A program made the position numbers and the translations under genes. Positions 9,311-18,437 of a stretch of DNA of 64,000 bases are shown here, piece by piece. This DNA is from Lunatibacter salilacus (lineage in GTDB: Bacteria > Bacteroidota > Bacteroidia > Cytophagales > Cyclobacteriaceae): NCBI RefSeq assembly GCF_009797935.1, contig NZ_VOLC01000024.1, forward strand, positions 42,569-106,568, in the 5' to 3' direction. Position 1 is the first letter of the stretch. Every line of letters starts with the position of its first letter. A model generated the notes under the pieces. That model was not told the origin of the DNA and made no database searches. It saw only the letters and a program-made list of their open reading frames with translations.

Positions 9311-9318
9311 CAAAAGTA
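9311..9318 (-). promoter_or_regulatory. -7 box (TACTTTTG) for the HD-lpxD-lpxC-lpxA operon
   Basis: Matches TAnnTTTG on the minus strand and predicts a transcription start near 9304, about 20 nt before the ATG at 9283. I see no convincing -33 element. It is intertwined with the divergent porX promoter at 9339-9346. Confidence 0.4.
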
Positions 9319-9338
9319 ATTATTAATTTTAAAAGTAT

Positions 9339-9346
9339 TAACTTTC
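9339..9346 (+). promoter_or_regulatory. -7 box (TAACTTTC) for porX
   Basis: Seven of eight positions match TAnnTTTG. It ends 5 nt before the porX ATG, so the message would be almost leaderless if this promoter is used. Confidence 0.3.
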
Positions 9347-9351
9347 AAGAC

Positions 9352-10908
9352 ATGCAAAAATTCAATATACTCTGGGCGGACGACGAAATAGATTTGTTAA
9401 AACCCCATATTTTATTTCTTCAGCAAAGAGGTTATGACGTTGTGACTGTCAACAGTGGGCTAGATGCAGTAGAAAAAGTCGAAGAACAAAACTTCGACAT
9501 CGTTTTTTTGGACGAAATGATGCCCGGTATGACAGGTTTGGAAGCCCTGCAGCAAATCAAAATCCTCAAACCTCAGGTCCCTGTAGTGATGATCACCAAA
9601 AGTGAGGAAGAACATATCATGAATGATGCGATAGGTGCCAAGATAGCAGATTATCTCATTAAACCCATCAATCCCAATCAGATTTTATTATCCGTAAAGA
9701 AGATTCTACAGAATAAGCAGCTGATCAGTGAAAAGACTAATTTGTCCTATCAGCAGGACTTTAGGAATATCAGTATGGCGTACAATGATGCCATAGACCA
9801 TGAGGAATGGACTGACATCTACAAAAAGCTTACATATTGGGAACTGGAAATCGACGAGACAGAAAATAAGAGTATGCAGGAAGTGCTGGAAACCCAAAAG
9901 GTAGAAGCTAATGCCAATTTTGCTAAATTTATCAAGGAAAACTACTTGGATTGGTTGAATGAGCCCAACATAAAGCGGCCTACTCTTTCACATCAGGTCA
10001 TGAAGGAAATGGTTTTTCCTAAATTGACACCCGGTAAGCCTTTGTTTTTTGTGGTTATTGATAATTTAAGACTAGATCAGTGGGAAATAATTGAGCCTTT
10101 GCTGAGTGAGTATTTTGTTGTGGAGAAGGATGATACTTATTTCAGCATACTTCCCACCACAACGGCGTTCTCCAGAAATGCACTCTTCAGCGGAATGATG
10201 CCATCAGATATGGCTCGACTTCACCCGGATCTTTGGGAAGGAGAAGATACAGATGAGGGAAAAAACAACAAAGAAGAAGAATTTCTTCAGATCAACCTGA
10301 AAAAAAACAGGTTGAATATCAAGGCGAGTTATAATAAGATTCTTCAAGTAAATCAGGGAAAGGCAGTTTTGGAACAATTCTCGAACCTCTTAAAGAACGA
10401 CCTTAATGTGTTAGTATATAATTTTGTGGACATGATGTCCCATGCACGTACCGACATGAAAATGATCCGTGAACTGGCTCCAAACGAATCGGCGTACAGA
10501 TCTCTAACACATAGTTGGTTTTTGCATTCATCTCTTTTTGAGTTGTTTAAAAAAATAAGTGAGGCTGGTGCAGAAGTAATCGTAACTACAGATCACGGCA
10601 CTAAAAGAGTAAACAAACCTTATAAGATCATTGGAGACAGAAATGTTACTACAAATTTAAGGTACAAACAAGGAAAAAACCTTAATTTTGAATCTGGAAA
10701 GGTTTTCGAGATCAGCAAGCCTGAGTTGGCAAAGTTGCCAAAATTCAATATTTCCACCAGTTATGTCTTTGCTGTTGAGGATTATTTCTTTGCTTACCCG
10801 AATAATTACAATTATTATGTCAACTATTATAAGGACACCTTTCAACATGGCGGGGTTTCTCTGGAGGAGATAATCGTTCCCATCATGCATATGATCCCTA
10901 AGAAGTAA
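9352..10908 (+). CDS. porX: PorX-type response regulator with PglZ domain
   Basis: A 518-residue protein joining an N-terminal receiver domain (acidic pocket D10/D11, phosphoacceptor D54 in VFLDEMMPG, conserved K104 in YLIKP) to a PglZ alkaline-phosphatase-like domain from ~225, with VVIDNLRLDQW, TTTAFSRNALFSG and TTDHGTKR. PorX is the response regulator of the PorXY system that controls type IX secretion genes, and its PglZ domain is reported to hydrolyse oligonucleotides. The partner kinase PorY is not adjacent, as is usual. TsaE begins 4 nt after its stop. Confidence 0.95.
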   Translation: MQKFNILWADDEIDLLKPHILFLQQRGYDVVTVNSGLDAVEKVEEQNFDIVFLDEMMPGMTGLEALQQIKILKPQVPVVMITKSEEEHIMNDAIGAKIADYLIKPINPNQILLSVKKILQNKQLISEKTNLSYQQDFRNISMAYNDAIDHEEWTDIYKKLTYWELEIDETENKSMQEVLETQKVEANANFAKFIKENYLDWLNEPNIKRPTLSHQVMKEMVFPKLTPGKPLFFVVIDNLRLDQWEIIEPLLSEYFVVEKDDTYFSILPTTTAFSRNALFSGMMPSDMARLHPDLWEGEDTDEGKNNKEEEFLQINLKKNRLNIKASYNKILQVNQGKAVLEQFSNLLKNDLNVLVYNFVDMMSHARTDMKMIRELAPNESAYRSLTHSWFLHSSLFELFKKISEAGAEVIVTTDHGTKRVNKPYKIIGDRNVTTNLRYKQGKNLNFESGKVFEISKPELAKLPKFNISTSYVFAVEDYFFAYPNNYNYYVNYYKDTFQHGGVSLEEIIVPIMHMIPKK

Positions 10909-10912
10909 AGCG

Positions 10913-11353
10913 TTGAAAAAAATCCGTTGCAATCATCTTGACCAAATTTCTGAATGTGCCAAGTTTGTCATAGATTTAAGCAGGCATTCTCCGGTTTGGG
11001 TTTTTCAAGGAGCTATGGGAGCTGGAAAAACGACACTAATAAAGGCAATAGCTTCCGAAATGGGGGTAGTGGATATAGTCCACAGTCCTACCTATGGGTT
11101 GGTAAACGAGTATGAAGATTTAAAAGGAAATTCATATTACCATTTTGATTTTTATCGGATTGAAGATCTTATGGAAGCGGTCGATATGGGGGTGGAGGAA
11201 TATTTTGATAGCGGCAAGTATTGTTGGATCGAATGGCCCGAAAAAATTGAGGGTCTGTTGCCGGAAGAGTTTATGAAAATATCCATTCGCGAAGTGGACC
11301 GTGATATAAGAGAAATATGTATAATGAAACAAACCAATGGCGGTTCAAAGTGA
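10913..11353 (+). CDS. tsaE: TsaE, tRNA t6A biosynthesis ATPase
   Basis: A 146-residue P-loop protein with Walker A GAMGAGKTTLIKAIA (~35-48), HSPTYGLVNEY and HFDFYRIE (Walker B region), then CWIEWPEKIEGLLP, the standard TsaE motif series. TsaE works with TsaB and TsaD to make threonylcarbamoyladenosine at position 37 of ANN-decoding tRNAs. The start is TTG at 10913, 4 nt after porX; no ATG is available before the P-loop. Its end overlaps the alanine dehydrogenase start by 17 nt, indicating coupled translation. Confidence 0.93.
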   Translation: MKKIRCNHLDQISECAKFVIDLSRHSPVWVFQGAMGAGKTTLIKAIASEMGVVDIVHSPTYGLVNEYEDLKGNSYYHFDFYRIEDLMEAVDMGVEEYFDSGKYCWIEWPEKIEGLLPEEFMKISIREVDRDIREICIMKQTNGGSK

Positions 11354-12557
11354 ATTTACGGAAATAGCCACGAAATCAACACCAATAACCAAGGAATCGC
11401 TGGCCAGGGTAAAGAAATCCAAGAATGCCATTTTGATAGGTATTCCCAAGGAGAATGGCGATCAGGAAAAAAGGGTTGTGCTCACTCCCGAGGCAGCTGG
11501 GTTGTTGGTCAACAATGGTCAGCGCGTCATCGTAGAATCTGAAGCCGGATCGGCATCAAAATTTACTGACCAACAGTACCTGGATGCCGGAGCTCAGGTG
11601 GTGTATTCCTCCAAGGAAGCCTTTGATGTAGAGGTGGTTTTAAAAGTGGAACCACCGACTATTGAAGAAATCACCTACATGCGCCAAGGTTCCTGCTTAC
11701 TGTCCGCATTGCAGTTGGGGGATCAGAAGGCAGAATTTATCCATGGGTTGAACCAAAAAAAAATCACAGGAGTAGCGTTTGAGCATCTGGAAGACAAGGT
11801 TGGCGGCATGCCTGTTGTAAGGGCCATGAGCGAAATTGCCGGCAGTACCGTGATGCTCATTGCGGCTGAATACCTGAGCAGTGTCAGCAATGGGAAGGGG
11901 TTAGTTCTTGGCGGGGTAACGGGTGTTCCTCCCACGCAGGTGGTGATTATTGGGGCAGGAACAGTTGCGGAATATGCGGCGAGAACAGCTTTGGGACTAG
12001 GGGCGAATATCAAAATATTTGACAATCAATTGTATAAATTGCGCCGGACCAAACAGCTTCTGGGGCAACAGGTATTTACTTCTACAATAGATAATTTTAC
12101 GCTTTCCCAAGCCCTAAAAGAAGCAGATGTAGTCATTGGAGCCCTTCGTGCAGAACGTGGACAGGCTAAGATGGTTGTTTCGGAAGAGATGGTTGCCCAA
12201 ATGATGGAGGGGAGTATAATAATTGATGTAAGTATAGATCAAGGTGGCTGTGTGGAAACTATCGAACGGACTACGCATGACGATCCTATTTTCACCAAAC
12301 ACGGAGTTATTCACTACGGAGTGCCAAATATAGCCTCAAGGGTGTCACGGACAGCGTCTTTTTCATTCAGTAATATCTTCACTCCGATCATTCTTCAGAT
12401 GGCGGATTTGGGAGGTGCTGAGGAAATGATTTTTAATTATAAATGGTTTATGAAAGGAGTGTATACCTATCGGGGAAGTTTGACCAATGCTAATTTGGCC
12501 AGAAAATTCATGATGCCACACAAGGAACTCCAGCTGCTTTTAGCCGCCAGATACTGA
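11337..12557 (+). CDS. ald: Alanine dehydrogenase
   Basis: A 406-residue NAD-dependent alanine dehydrogenase / transhydrogenase-alpha family protein, interconverting alanine and pyruvate plus ammonia. Visible features are IGIPKENGDQEKRVVLTPE (substrate-site Arg and Lys), KVEPPTIEE, FEHLEDKVGGMPVVRAMSEIAG, and the Rossmann motif VIIGAGTVAEYAA followed by the acidic strand end KIFDN. The ~35-residue N-terminal extension is common in Bacteroidota members. It overlaps tsaE and is the last gene of the porX-tsaE-ald run. Confidence 0.9.
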   Translation: MAVQSEFTEIATKSTPITKESLARVKKSKNAILIGIPKENGDQEKRVVLTPEAAGLLVNNGQRVIVESEAGSASKFTDQQYLDAGAQVVYSSKEAFDVEVVLKVEPPTIEEITYMRQGSCLLSALQLGDQKAEFIHGLNQKKITGVAFEHLEDKVGGMPVVRAMSEIAGSTVMLIAAEYLSSVSNGKGLVLGGVTGVPPTQVVIIGAGTVAEYAARTALGLGANIKIFDNQLYKLRRTKQLLGQQVFTSTIDNFTLSQALKEADVVIGALRAERGQAKMVVSEEMVAQMMEGSIIIDVSIDQGGCVETIERTTHDDPIFTKHGVIHYGVPNIASRVSRTASFSFSNIFTPIILQMADLGGAEEMIFNYKWFMKGVYTYRGSLTNANLARKFMMPHKELQLLLAARY

Positions 12558-12575
12558 TATGTTTTTAAAAAACGA

Positions 12576-13040
12576 TTAGGACAATAAGTTCTGTCGAAGT
12601 AAAAATTCGAGCTGATCATTGGCTTTTATCAGGCTGTCTGTCAGTTGTTTGTTCTCCCTTCGAAGGGAATATACTTCGTAAGCATTTTTAACCACGGTGC
12701 GAAGATAGTCCTCTTCCCAAGGTTTTGTCAAGTAATGGTAAACTTTGCCCTTGTTGATGGCATCGATCACGGCTTGAACATCGGTATAACCTGTAAGTAA
12801 AATCCGCATAGGATCTGGATGTAGGGGAATGATTGATTTCAAAAAATCAACCCCATTCTCTTCAGGCATGCGCTGATCTGTAATGATGATATCAATTTCC
12901 TCATTCAATAATATTTCCCTCCCGTCTTTAGCCGATTCCGCTAAAAAAATCTTATAGTCCCTCCTAAATGTTGCCTTGAAGCCCTGAAGGTTATTTACCT
13001 CATCATCTACATACAAGACCCTGATCTTTTCTCTCTCCAT
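12576..13040 (-). CDS. Single-domain response regulator (receiver plus coiled-coil tail)
   Basis: A ~154-residue protein from the ATG at 13040; an alternative ATG at 13067 would add nine residues. The receiver domain shows VLYVDDE (acidic pocket), IIITDQRMPEENG (phosphoacceptor Asp), RILLTGY and the Lys in YLTKPW. It ends in a short coiled coil, SLRRENKQLTDSLIKANDQLEFL, with no DNA-binding or enzymatic output domain. The receiver is strikingly like that of the hybrid protein at 17232-18314: both have NNLxxFKA, DQRMP, RILLTGY, VIDAIN and KPW. A near-consensus -7 box sits just upstream of 13067, favouring the shorter start. It points away from the ThiF-kinase operon. Confidence 0.85.
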   Translation of the reverse strand: MEREKIRVLYVDDEVNNLQGFKATFRRDYKIFLAESAKDGREILLNEEIDIIITDQRMPEENGVDFLKSIIPLHPDPMRILLTGYTDVQAVIDAINKGKVYHYLTKPWEEDYLRTVVKNAYEVYSLRRENKQLTDSLIKANDQLEFLLRQNLLS

Positions 13041-13254
13041 GTGATAAATATCGTTATAAGCATTCAAATTATAAAGGACAAGATTCTAAAAATTGCTTGC
13101 TACCCACCGTTTTCATTAGATAATAATTTGGTAATGAAGATTATACTCAGCTTGAAGTTCCGAAGTTTATTTTAAAAATCATGAAAAAAATTGAATTTGT
13201 AAAAAAAAAAGGATAAATTTTTTCAAATCTCCCGATTTTCTGGATACAAAAATA

Positions 13255-13262
13255 TAACTTTA
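13255..13262 (+). promoter_or_regulatory. -7 box (TAACTTTA) for the ThiF-GNAT-kinase operon
   Basis: Seven of eight positions match TAnnTTTG. It predicts a transcription start near 13268 and a ~27-nt leader before the ATG at 13295. The sequence upstream is A/T rich with long A and T runs (13201-13222). Confidence 0.4.
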
Positions 13263-13294
13263 CTACTGTTATCACCCGTATTATTAGCACTAGC

Positions 13295-14404
13295 ATGAAC
13301 AACTCTGGAAGTGAGGATGAGTTATCACAAGAATATGTACCTATCATTTTGTCTCCTAGAAATCCTGCGGATATAAAGACCATCAAACAACTAAAGAAAA
13401 ATGTGGCAGTGCTTGTATTCGATACAATTACAAGCCAGGTCGACGAACTTTCGAAAATAGACAACCCAACCATACAGATGGCCCCGGGACAATTGCTGGA
13501 AATGCGACAAAAATATTATTCTGAAAGACAATTGACTCCGGAAGAAGTTGGGAATTGGATATACTACCCTTGGAGAAAAACCCTGATTCGAATACTTGAG
13601 GAGGATGAATTTATCCGGTTAAGGACTTCTAGAAATAAATATAAGATAACTCATGAAGAGCAGGCTTTGCTTTCAAAGAAGAAAATTGGAGTGATAGGAT
13701 TGTCAGTAGGACAAAGTGTCGCCGTTAGTTTAGCCATGGAGCGGTGTTTTGGAGAGCTTCGGATCGCTGATTTTGATACCCTAGATCTCAGTAATGTCAA
13801 TAGAATACGTACAGGGTTATTTAATCTAGGGTTGAAAAAGACTACTATTGTTGCGAGGGAAATCTCCGAAATAGATCCTTATTTAAAAGTTACATTATTT
13901 AATGAGGGGATAAATGAGCAAAATATACATGATTTTTTTACCTTAGGAGGAGAAATTGACGTGTTGGTTGAGGAATGTGACAGTTTGGCCATAAAAATAG
14001 CAAGCAGAGTTAAAGCAAAAGCACTGCAGATCCCTGTGTTGATGGATACTAGTGACAGAGGAATGATGGATATTGAACGATTTGATTTGCAAAAAGACAG
14101 ACCTATTTTTCATGGACTTTTGGAAGCGTTTGGAGATGAAAACCAGCTATTGTACCATCTACCCGAAAAGGCAAGAGAAATGATGATGAGCTTGTTGCAG
14201 TTTGAAAATCTATCCGACAGGGTAAAATACAGTTTTTCTGAAATTGGAAAATCCATTACTACTTGGCCGCAATTGGCATCATCGGTAATTATGGGTGGTG
14301 CGGCCTGCTGCCATTATTGCAGAATGATACTGTTAAAGCAACCGGTAGAATCAGGAAGGTTCTATATCGATTTGGAGTTATTAATCAATTCCCATGAAGG
14401 TTAG
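13295..14404 (+). CDS. ThiF/E1-like adenylyltransferase (Rv1355c-like)
   Basis: A 369-residue protein. The first ~125 residues are a helical region including YYPWRKTLIRIL. A ThiF/MoeB/E1 Rossmann domain begins at KKKIGVIGLSVGQSVA, with the nucleotide-strand motif LRIADFDTLDLSNVNRIRTG whose Arg is the E1-type adenylation residue, and VDVLVEECD. Only one Cys cluster (GAACCHYCRMI) is seen near the C-terminus, not the two CxxC zinc knuckles of classical ThiF. E1-like enzymes adenylate a protein or peptide C-terminus or a small-molecule carboxylate; no ubiquitin-like partner is encoded here. It overlaps the next gene by 11 nt. Confidence 0.8.
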   Translation: MNNSGSEDELSQEYVPIILSPRNPADIKTIKQLKKNVAVLVFDTITSQVDELSKIDNPTIQMAPGQLLEMRQKYYSERQLTPEEVGNWIYYPWRKTLIRILEEDEFIRLRTSRNKYKITHEEQALLSKKKIGVIGLSVGQSVAVSLAMERCFGELRIADFDTLDLSNVNRIRTGLFNLGLKKTTIVAREISEIDPYLKVTLFNEGINEQNIHDFFTLGGEIDVLVEECDSLAIKIASRVKAKALQIPVLMDTSDRGMMDIERFDLQKDRPIFHGLLEAFGDENQLLYHLPEKAREMMMSLLQFENLSDRVKYSFSEIGKSITTWPQLASSVIMGGAACCHYCRMILLKQPVESGRFYIDLELLINSHEG

Positions 14405-15095
14405 AGTAAGGATAGTCAGGGCCATTGATGATGTAGAGGCAACCGAAAAATATATCTATGGACATCATAAGGTATTGGAATCCTATGGCATTACCAAGGT
14501 AACTTCGGCTGACAGATCCTGGGCCCTCAACCCTCAAGTGTATTTGATTTTATTTGAATCCATGGATGATTTCCGGATACTTGGAGGTGGTAGGATCCAA
14601 ATGAGAACAGAAAATTTCCCGTTGCCTTTTGAAACAGCTATCAAAGATATCGACCCCAAGATTATCTCCTATATGGCGGAATATAAAGATTTGGAGGTTG
14701 CTGAGTATTGCGGACTTTGGAACAGCAGGGAAGTGGCCGGTTATGGCATTGGCAGCATATACCTCGTTCGGGTCGGTATAGCCATTTTACCCCAATTGAA
14801 ATTAAAAAAATTATTTGGACTTAGTTCACCAGTAACCCTCAGCATTTCTAAAAGTGTAGGATACGAGGTTATAACTTCTTTGGGAGATAACGGTTCTTTT
14901 TACTATCCGAAGGAAGGGCTTATTGCTACAGCACTTGAGATAGTGGACATCGAAAATCTTCCATTTGCAAATGAGACGGAGAGGGAGTATATTTTTGATC
15001 TTAGAAAAAAGATGAACTTTAATACTGTGGAAAGTGGACCCAGAGGAAAGATGGAATTGCAGTTTGAGTTAAAGATACCAAAGCCAAGCGAATGA
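14394..15095 (+). CDS. Putative GNAT/LuxI-FeeM-like acyltransferase
   Basis: A 233-residue protein with no signal peptide or membrane segment. The pattern VYLILFESMDDFRILGGGRIQMR, a strand with an Arg-rich turn, followed by FPLPFETAI, a ~40-residue helical segment and LVRVGIAILPQLKLKKLFGLS, resembles the acyl-CoA/acyl-ACP acyltransferase fold of GNAT proteins, including autoinducer synthases and N-acyl amino acid synthases. This is fold-level judgement only. It sits between the ThiF-like gene (11-nt overlap) and the sensor kinase (4-nt overlap), implying a joint role. Confidence 0.45.
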   Translation: MKVRVRIVRAIDDVEATEKYIYGHHKVLESYGITKVTSADRSWALNPQVYLILFESMDDFRILGGGRIQMRTENFPLPFETAIKDIDPKIISYMAEYKDLEVAEYCGLWNSREVAGYGIGSIYLVRVGIAILPQLKLKKLFGLSSPVTLSISKSVGYEVITSLGDNGSFYYPKEGLIATALEIVDIENLPFANETEREYIFDLRKKMNFNTVESGPRGKMELQFELKIPKPSE

Positions 15096-17224
15096 AAAAA
15101 GATTATACAAATTTCAAAAATATGGGGGTAACCTTATTTTTGATCTTGATAGTTATTCTTCCAGTATTTTATTATCTAGGAGTTTTTGGAGGGTATGAAG
15201 GATTTAAATTTTCTACCTACGAATATTATATTGGCGATGAGGAGTTGGAGAAGGAGCCGTTTGACAGAAGTGTCTTTACATATAAAGATGAAGAAAAAAT
15301 TAATTTGGGCGTGTTGGATATGCCCCTGTACGTAAGGGTAAGTTTGGACCAATACAGGGGAATTGTCTCCGAAAGCCCTTCCTACATCGAAGTGAACAGT
15401 CCCACTTTTAGGGAGGTTGAGTTTTTTAGAATTTCGAACGCAGGAGAAATGGTCTCTATCGAATCGGCAGGCACTCAATTTCCGAGGCCGGATAAACTCA
15501 AAAACCCCAACCCATATTTTAAAATTTTGGATTTCGACGGATTCACGAATGATATAGTATTTAAAGTCCGCTCAGAAGTTCCAATAGAATTCGACATAAC
15601 CGTTTCTCCACAACAAACATTTTTTGAGAATTATACTAGGCGGATGGTAATCATCAGTGGCTATTTTGGCATTATGGTCGCATTGTTTTTGTATAATCTC
15701 ATCCTATTTTTCTCAATAAAAGACAAAGTATATCTCTTTTACTGTTTTTATATTTTATTTATTGCACTTGCTCAACTGTCCCTTTCTGGCTATTCCTATT
15801 TTTTCCTCTGGCAAAATCCTTATCTTTACGAGGTTAGCATTATTGGATTTACTACGTTGTCCAGTTTTTTTGTAATTCCCTTTTTCCGGCTTTTCCTTAA
15901 AACATCCCAGTATTTCCCGAAATATGAGAAGTATCTCTACCTAATCGTTTTTATATATGTCATAGCGTTGATATTGAGATTGATGGGTTACGTGTCTGAG
16001 AGTTATTTCATCGTTGATATTAATGGATTGATACTTGTTGTTTCATTTATTTCCATAGCTTTTATAGTAGCGAAAAGAGGATATCGATCGGCTTATTTCT
16101 TTATGCTGGCTTGGAGTTTCCTATTGTTTGGATTGGTACTTTTTATCTTGAACAACCAAGGAGTTTTGGATTTGGGAGCCTATGCAAACTTGCCCTTGCT
16201 GGCTGGAACTGCCATTGAGGCACTCTTGCTTTCTTTTGCTTTGGCGGATAAAATAAATATCCTAAAAAAGGAAAAGGAAAAGGAGCAACATGACAAAGTA
16301 GAAGCACTTAAAGAAAATGAACGGCTTATTAAAGAACAGAATATATACCTTGAAGAAATGGTGACCTCCAGAACACGTGAATTGGAGCTTACCCTTAAAA
16401 ACCTAAAAGACACGCAGACCCAACTTGTAAATCAAGAAAAAATGGCGTCTTTGGGTCAATTGACAGCCGGTATCGCCCATGAAATAAATAATCCCATAAA
16501 TTTTGTGAGTGCCAATATTTCCCCTTTGAAACGGGATATCAAAGACATTCTTGAACTGATGGAACTTTACAGGGAAAAGGGCAGGTTGGAATTTTCAGAA
16601 AAAAGCAAGTCCGAAGTGAGTGACTTCGAAGATGACCTGGAACTGGACTATCTCCTTGATGAAGTCAACCAGTTGCTTTCCGGTATGGAAGACGGGGCCA
16701 AAAGAACAGTGGAAATTGTTAGGGGTCTGAAGCTTTTTTCAAGAATTGATGAGCAGGACGTCAAAGAAGTCGATATTCATGATGGATTGGACAGCACCTT
16801 GATTTTGCTAAACAGTTCTATGGGGGGTAGGGTCAATGTGAAAAAAGACTATGCAAATCTTCCTATGGTAGAATGTCTCGCTGGTAAAATAAATCAGGTT
16901 TTTATGAATATCATCAGTAATGCCGTTCACGCTATGCTGGATCATCCCGTAGAAGGCAAAAACCACGAACTAGGCCTTAAAACCTCCCAGGAGGGTGACA
17001 AAGTTATCATTCAGATTTCCGACAATGGACCAGGTATGCCGTCCCATGTTCGGGATAAAATCTTTGAGCCTTTCTTCACTACCAAACCAGTTGGTAAGGG
17101 GACGGGTTTGGGATTGTCGATCGTTTATACTATCATTGAAAACCATAAGGGGACTATACAAGTTGAATCAGAAACGAACGTAGGAACAAGTTTCATCTTA
17201 ACCCTTCCTATAAACCAAAATTAA
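15092..17224 (+). CDS. 7TM-DISM sensor histidine kinase
   Basis: A 710-residue membrane kinase: N-terminal membrane segment (~12-31), extracellular 7TMR-DISMED2-type beta domain (~35-180), seven transmembrane helices of the 7TMR-DISM type (~185-390), a coiled coil rich in Lys/Glu (~392-445), a HisKA domain with the phosphoacceptor H463 in GIAHEINNP, and a HATPase_c domain with N-box [11 protein letters not shown]1 DNGPGMP and G2 GKGTGLGLS. The extracellular domain suggests sensing of carbohydrate or another small ligand. It overlaps the GNAT-like gene by ATGA and is followed after 7 nt by the receiver-kinase gene. Confidence 0.92.
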   Translation: MKKDYTNFKNMGVTLFLILIVILPVFYYLGVFGGYEGFKFSTYEYYIGDEELEKEPFDRSVFTYKDEEKINLGVLDMPLYVRVSLDQYRGIVSESPSYIEVNSPTFREVEFFRISNAGEMVSIESAGTQFPRPDKLKNPNPYFKILDFDGFTNDIVFKVRSEVPIEFDITVSPQQTFFENYTRRMVIISGYFGIMVALFLYNLILFFSIKDKVYLFYCFYILFIALAQLSLSGYSYFFLWQNPYLYEVSIIGFTTLSSFFVIPFFRLFLKTSQYFPKYEKYLYLIVFIYVIALILRLMGYVSESYFIVDINGLILVVSFISIAFIVAKRGYRSAYFFMLAWSFLLFGLVLFILNNQGVLDLGAYANLPLLAGTAIEALLLSFALADKINILKKEKEKEQHDKVEALKENERLIKEQNIYLEEMVTSRTRELELTLKNLKDTQTQLVNQEKMASLGQLTAGIAHEINNPINFVSANISPLKRDIKDILELMELYREKGRLEFSEKSKSEVSDFEDDLELDYLLDEVNQLLSGMEDGAKRTVEIVRGLKLFSRIDEQDVKEVDIHDGLDSTLILLNSSMGGRVNVKKDYANLPMVECLAGKINQVFMNIISNAVHAMLDHPVEGKNHELGLKTSQEGDKVIIQISDNGPGMPSHVRDKIFEPFFTTKPVGKGTGLGLSIVYTIIENHKGTIQVESETNVGTSFILTLPINQN

Positions 17225-17231
17225 TAAGGCA

Positions 17232-18314
17232 ATGATCCGAAAAATCAATGTGCTATATATTGATGATGAAGATAACAATCTAAGCTCCTTTAAGGCAAGC
17301 CTTCGCAAAGATTTTAAAATTCATACCGCTTTAAATGCGGAGGAAGGGCTGCAAATGGTACAAGAGATTGAATTTGAGGTAGTCATTGCCGATCAGCGCA
17401 TGCCCGGAATGACAGGTGTGGAGTTTTTCGAGAAGTTGGTAGTGGTAAATCCGAGACCTATCCGCATTTTACTAACGGGATACTCTGATATTGTAAGTGT
17501 AATTGATGCAATTAACAGAGGGGAAGTCTATCGATTTATAGACAAGCCTTGGAATTTGGAGCAAATAAAGAACGCGATCACCAACGCCGCTGAAATATAT
17601 GATGCACGGAAAGAATTAAAAGTTAAAAATGACAGGTTACAAAAACTGCACTCTGAGATGAACCAGTTTGTTTATAGCCTTTCCCATGAGCTAAGGGGAC
17701 CATTAATGAGCATCTCAGGTATCTCCAAGTTGGCGAAAATGGAACCCTTGGAACCATCTATCCTGGAATACTTTGAAATGATCGACTCCGCCACATTAAA
17801 ATTGGATGATTTTATCTACAAAATGCTGGATTTTTACAGGTCAACTAAGATTGAGAATAAAATTGAACTTATTGATTTCAATTTGATTTTTGACCAGCAA
17901 ATGGCCGAATATCAAAAAAAATGGAGTATGGATGATGTTGATTTTTCGGTTCATATTGAGGAGCATTTTCACTTCCACTCAGATGAGGCCAAAATCCGGG
18001 TGATTCTCAACAACCTTGTCGGGAATGCCTACAAATTTCAGAAAGAATCGGGATCAAAAAAAATAAAGGTAACTATTACAACCTTTAATGAACATGCGGA
18101 AATCACGGTGGTGGACAATGGAATAGGGATCGAAGAAAAACACCAAAAAGATGTGTTCAACCTTTTTCATAGAGCAACCCAAAGGAATGTAGGATCAGGC
18201 TTGGGATTATATATGGTAAAGGAATCCGTAGAACAAATGAACGGAACAGTAATCCTAAAATCTGAACAAGGAAATGGAACCAGTGTCCAAGTAGTTCTAC
18301 CCGATTTGAAATAA
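17232..18314 (+). CDS. Response regulator / histidine kinase hybrid (REC-HisKA-HATPase)
   Basis: A 360-residue soluble protein with domain order receiver (1-120), short coiled coil (125-145), HisKA (phosphoacceptor H152 in LSHELRGPL) and HATPase_c (~225-360; NNLVGNAYKF, VDNGIGI, GSGLGLYMV). The receiver Asp is D54 in VIADQRMPG. The receiver comes before the kinase, so it can take phosphate from the upstream 7TM kinase and control its own kinase domain. The likely onward target is the divergent single-domain receiver at 12576-13040, whose receiver is a close paralogue. It lacks membrane segments. Last gene of the operon. Confidence 0.9.
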   Translation: MIRKINVLYIDDEDNNLSSFKASLRKDFKIHTALNAEEGLQMVQEIEFEVVIADQRMPGMTGVEFFEKLVVVNPRPIRILLTGYSDIVSVIDAINRGEVYRFIDKPWNLEQIKNAITNAAEIYDARKELKVKNDRLQKLHSEMNQFVYSLSHELRGPLMSISGISKLAKMEPLEPSILEYFEMIDSATLKLDDFIYKMLDFYRSTKIENKIELIDFNLIFDQQMAEYQKKWSMDDVDFSVHIEEHFHFHSDEAKIRVILNNLVGNAYKFQKESGSKKIKVTITTFNEHAEITVVDNGIGIEEKHQKDVFNLFHRATQRNVGSGLGLYMVKESVEQMNGTVILKSEQGNGTSVQVVLPDLK

Positions 18315-18377
18315 CTGGATATTGTTTAAGTGATTTTTTTCTTGCTTTCAGTTTTGCCAACTTTAAACTTCTTTTCT

Positions 18378-18406
18378 TTGTTCGCTGGTAAATAGGGCGT
18401 AATTTG
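18378..18406 (+). promoter_or_regulatory. Promoter for ppa
   Basis: TTG (18378-18380), a 19-nt spacer and TAATTTG (18400-18406). The spacing matches the other promoters noted in the window, but the -7 box is one base shorter than TAnnTTTG. The leader would be about 30 nt. Confidence 0.5.
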
Positions 18407-18437
18407 CGCAAAAATTACTCCAAAAAAATTCTTTTTT

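Noticed and set aside
13201..13222. Long A run as a curved DNA or regulatory element
   Set aside because: Simple A-run in an A/T-rich intergenic region; nothing else supports a specific site.
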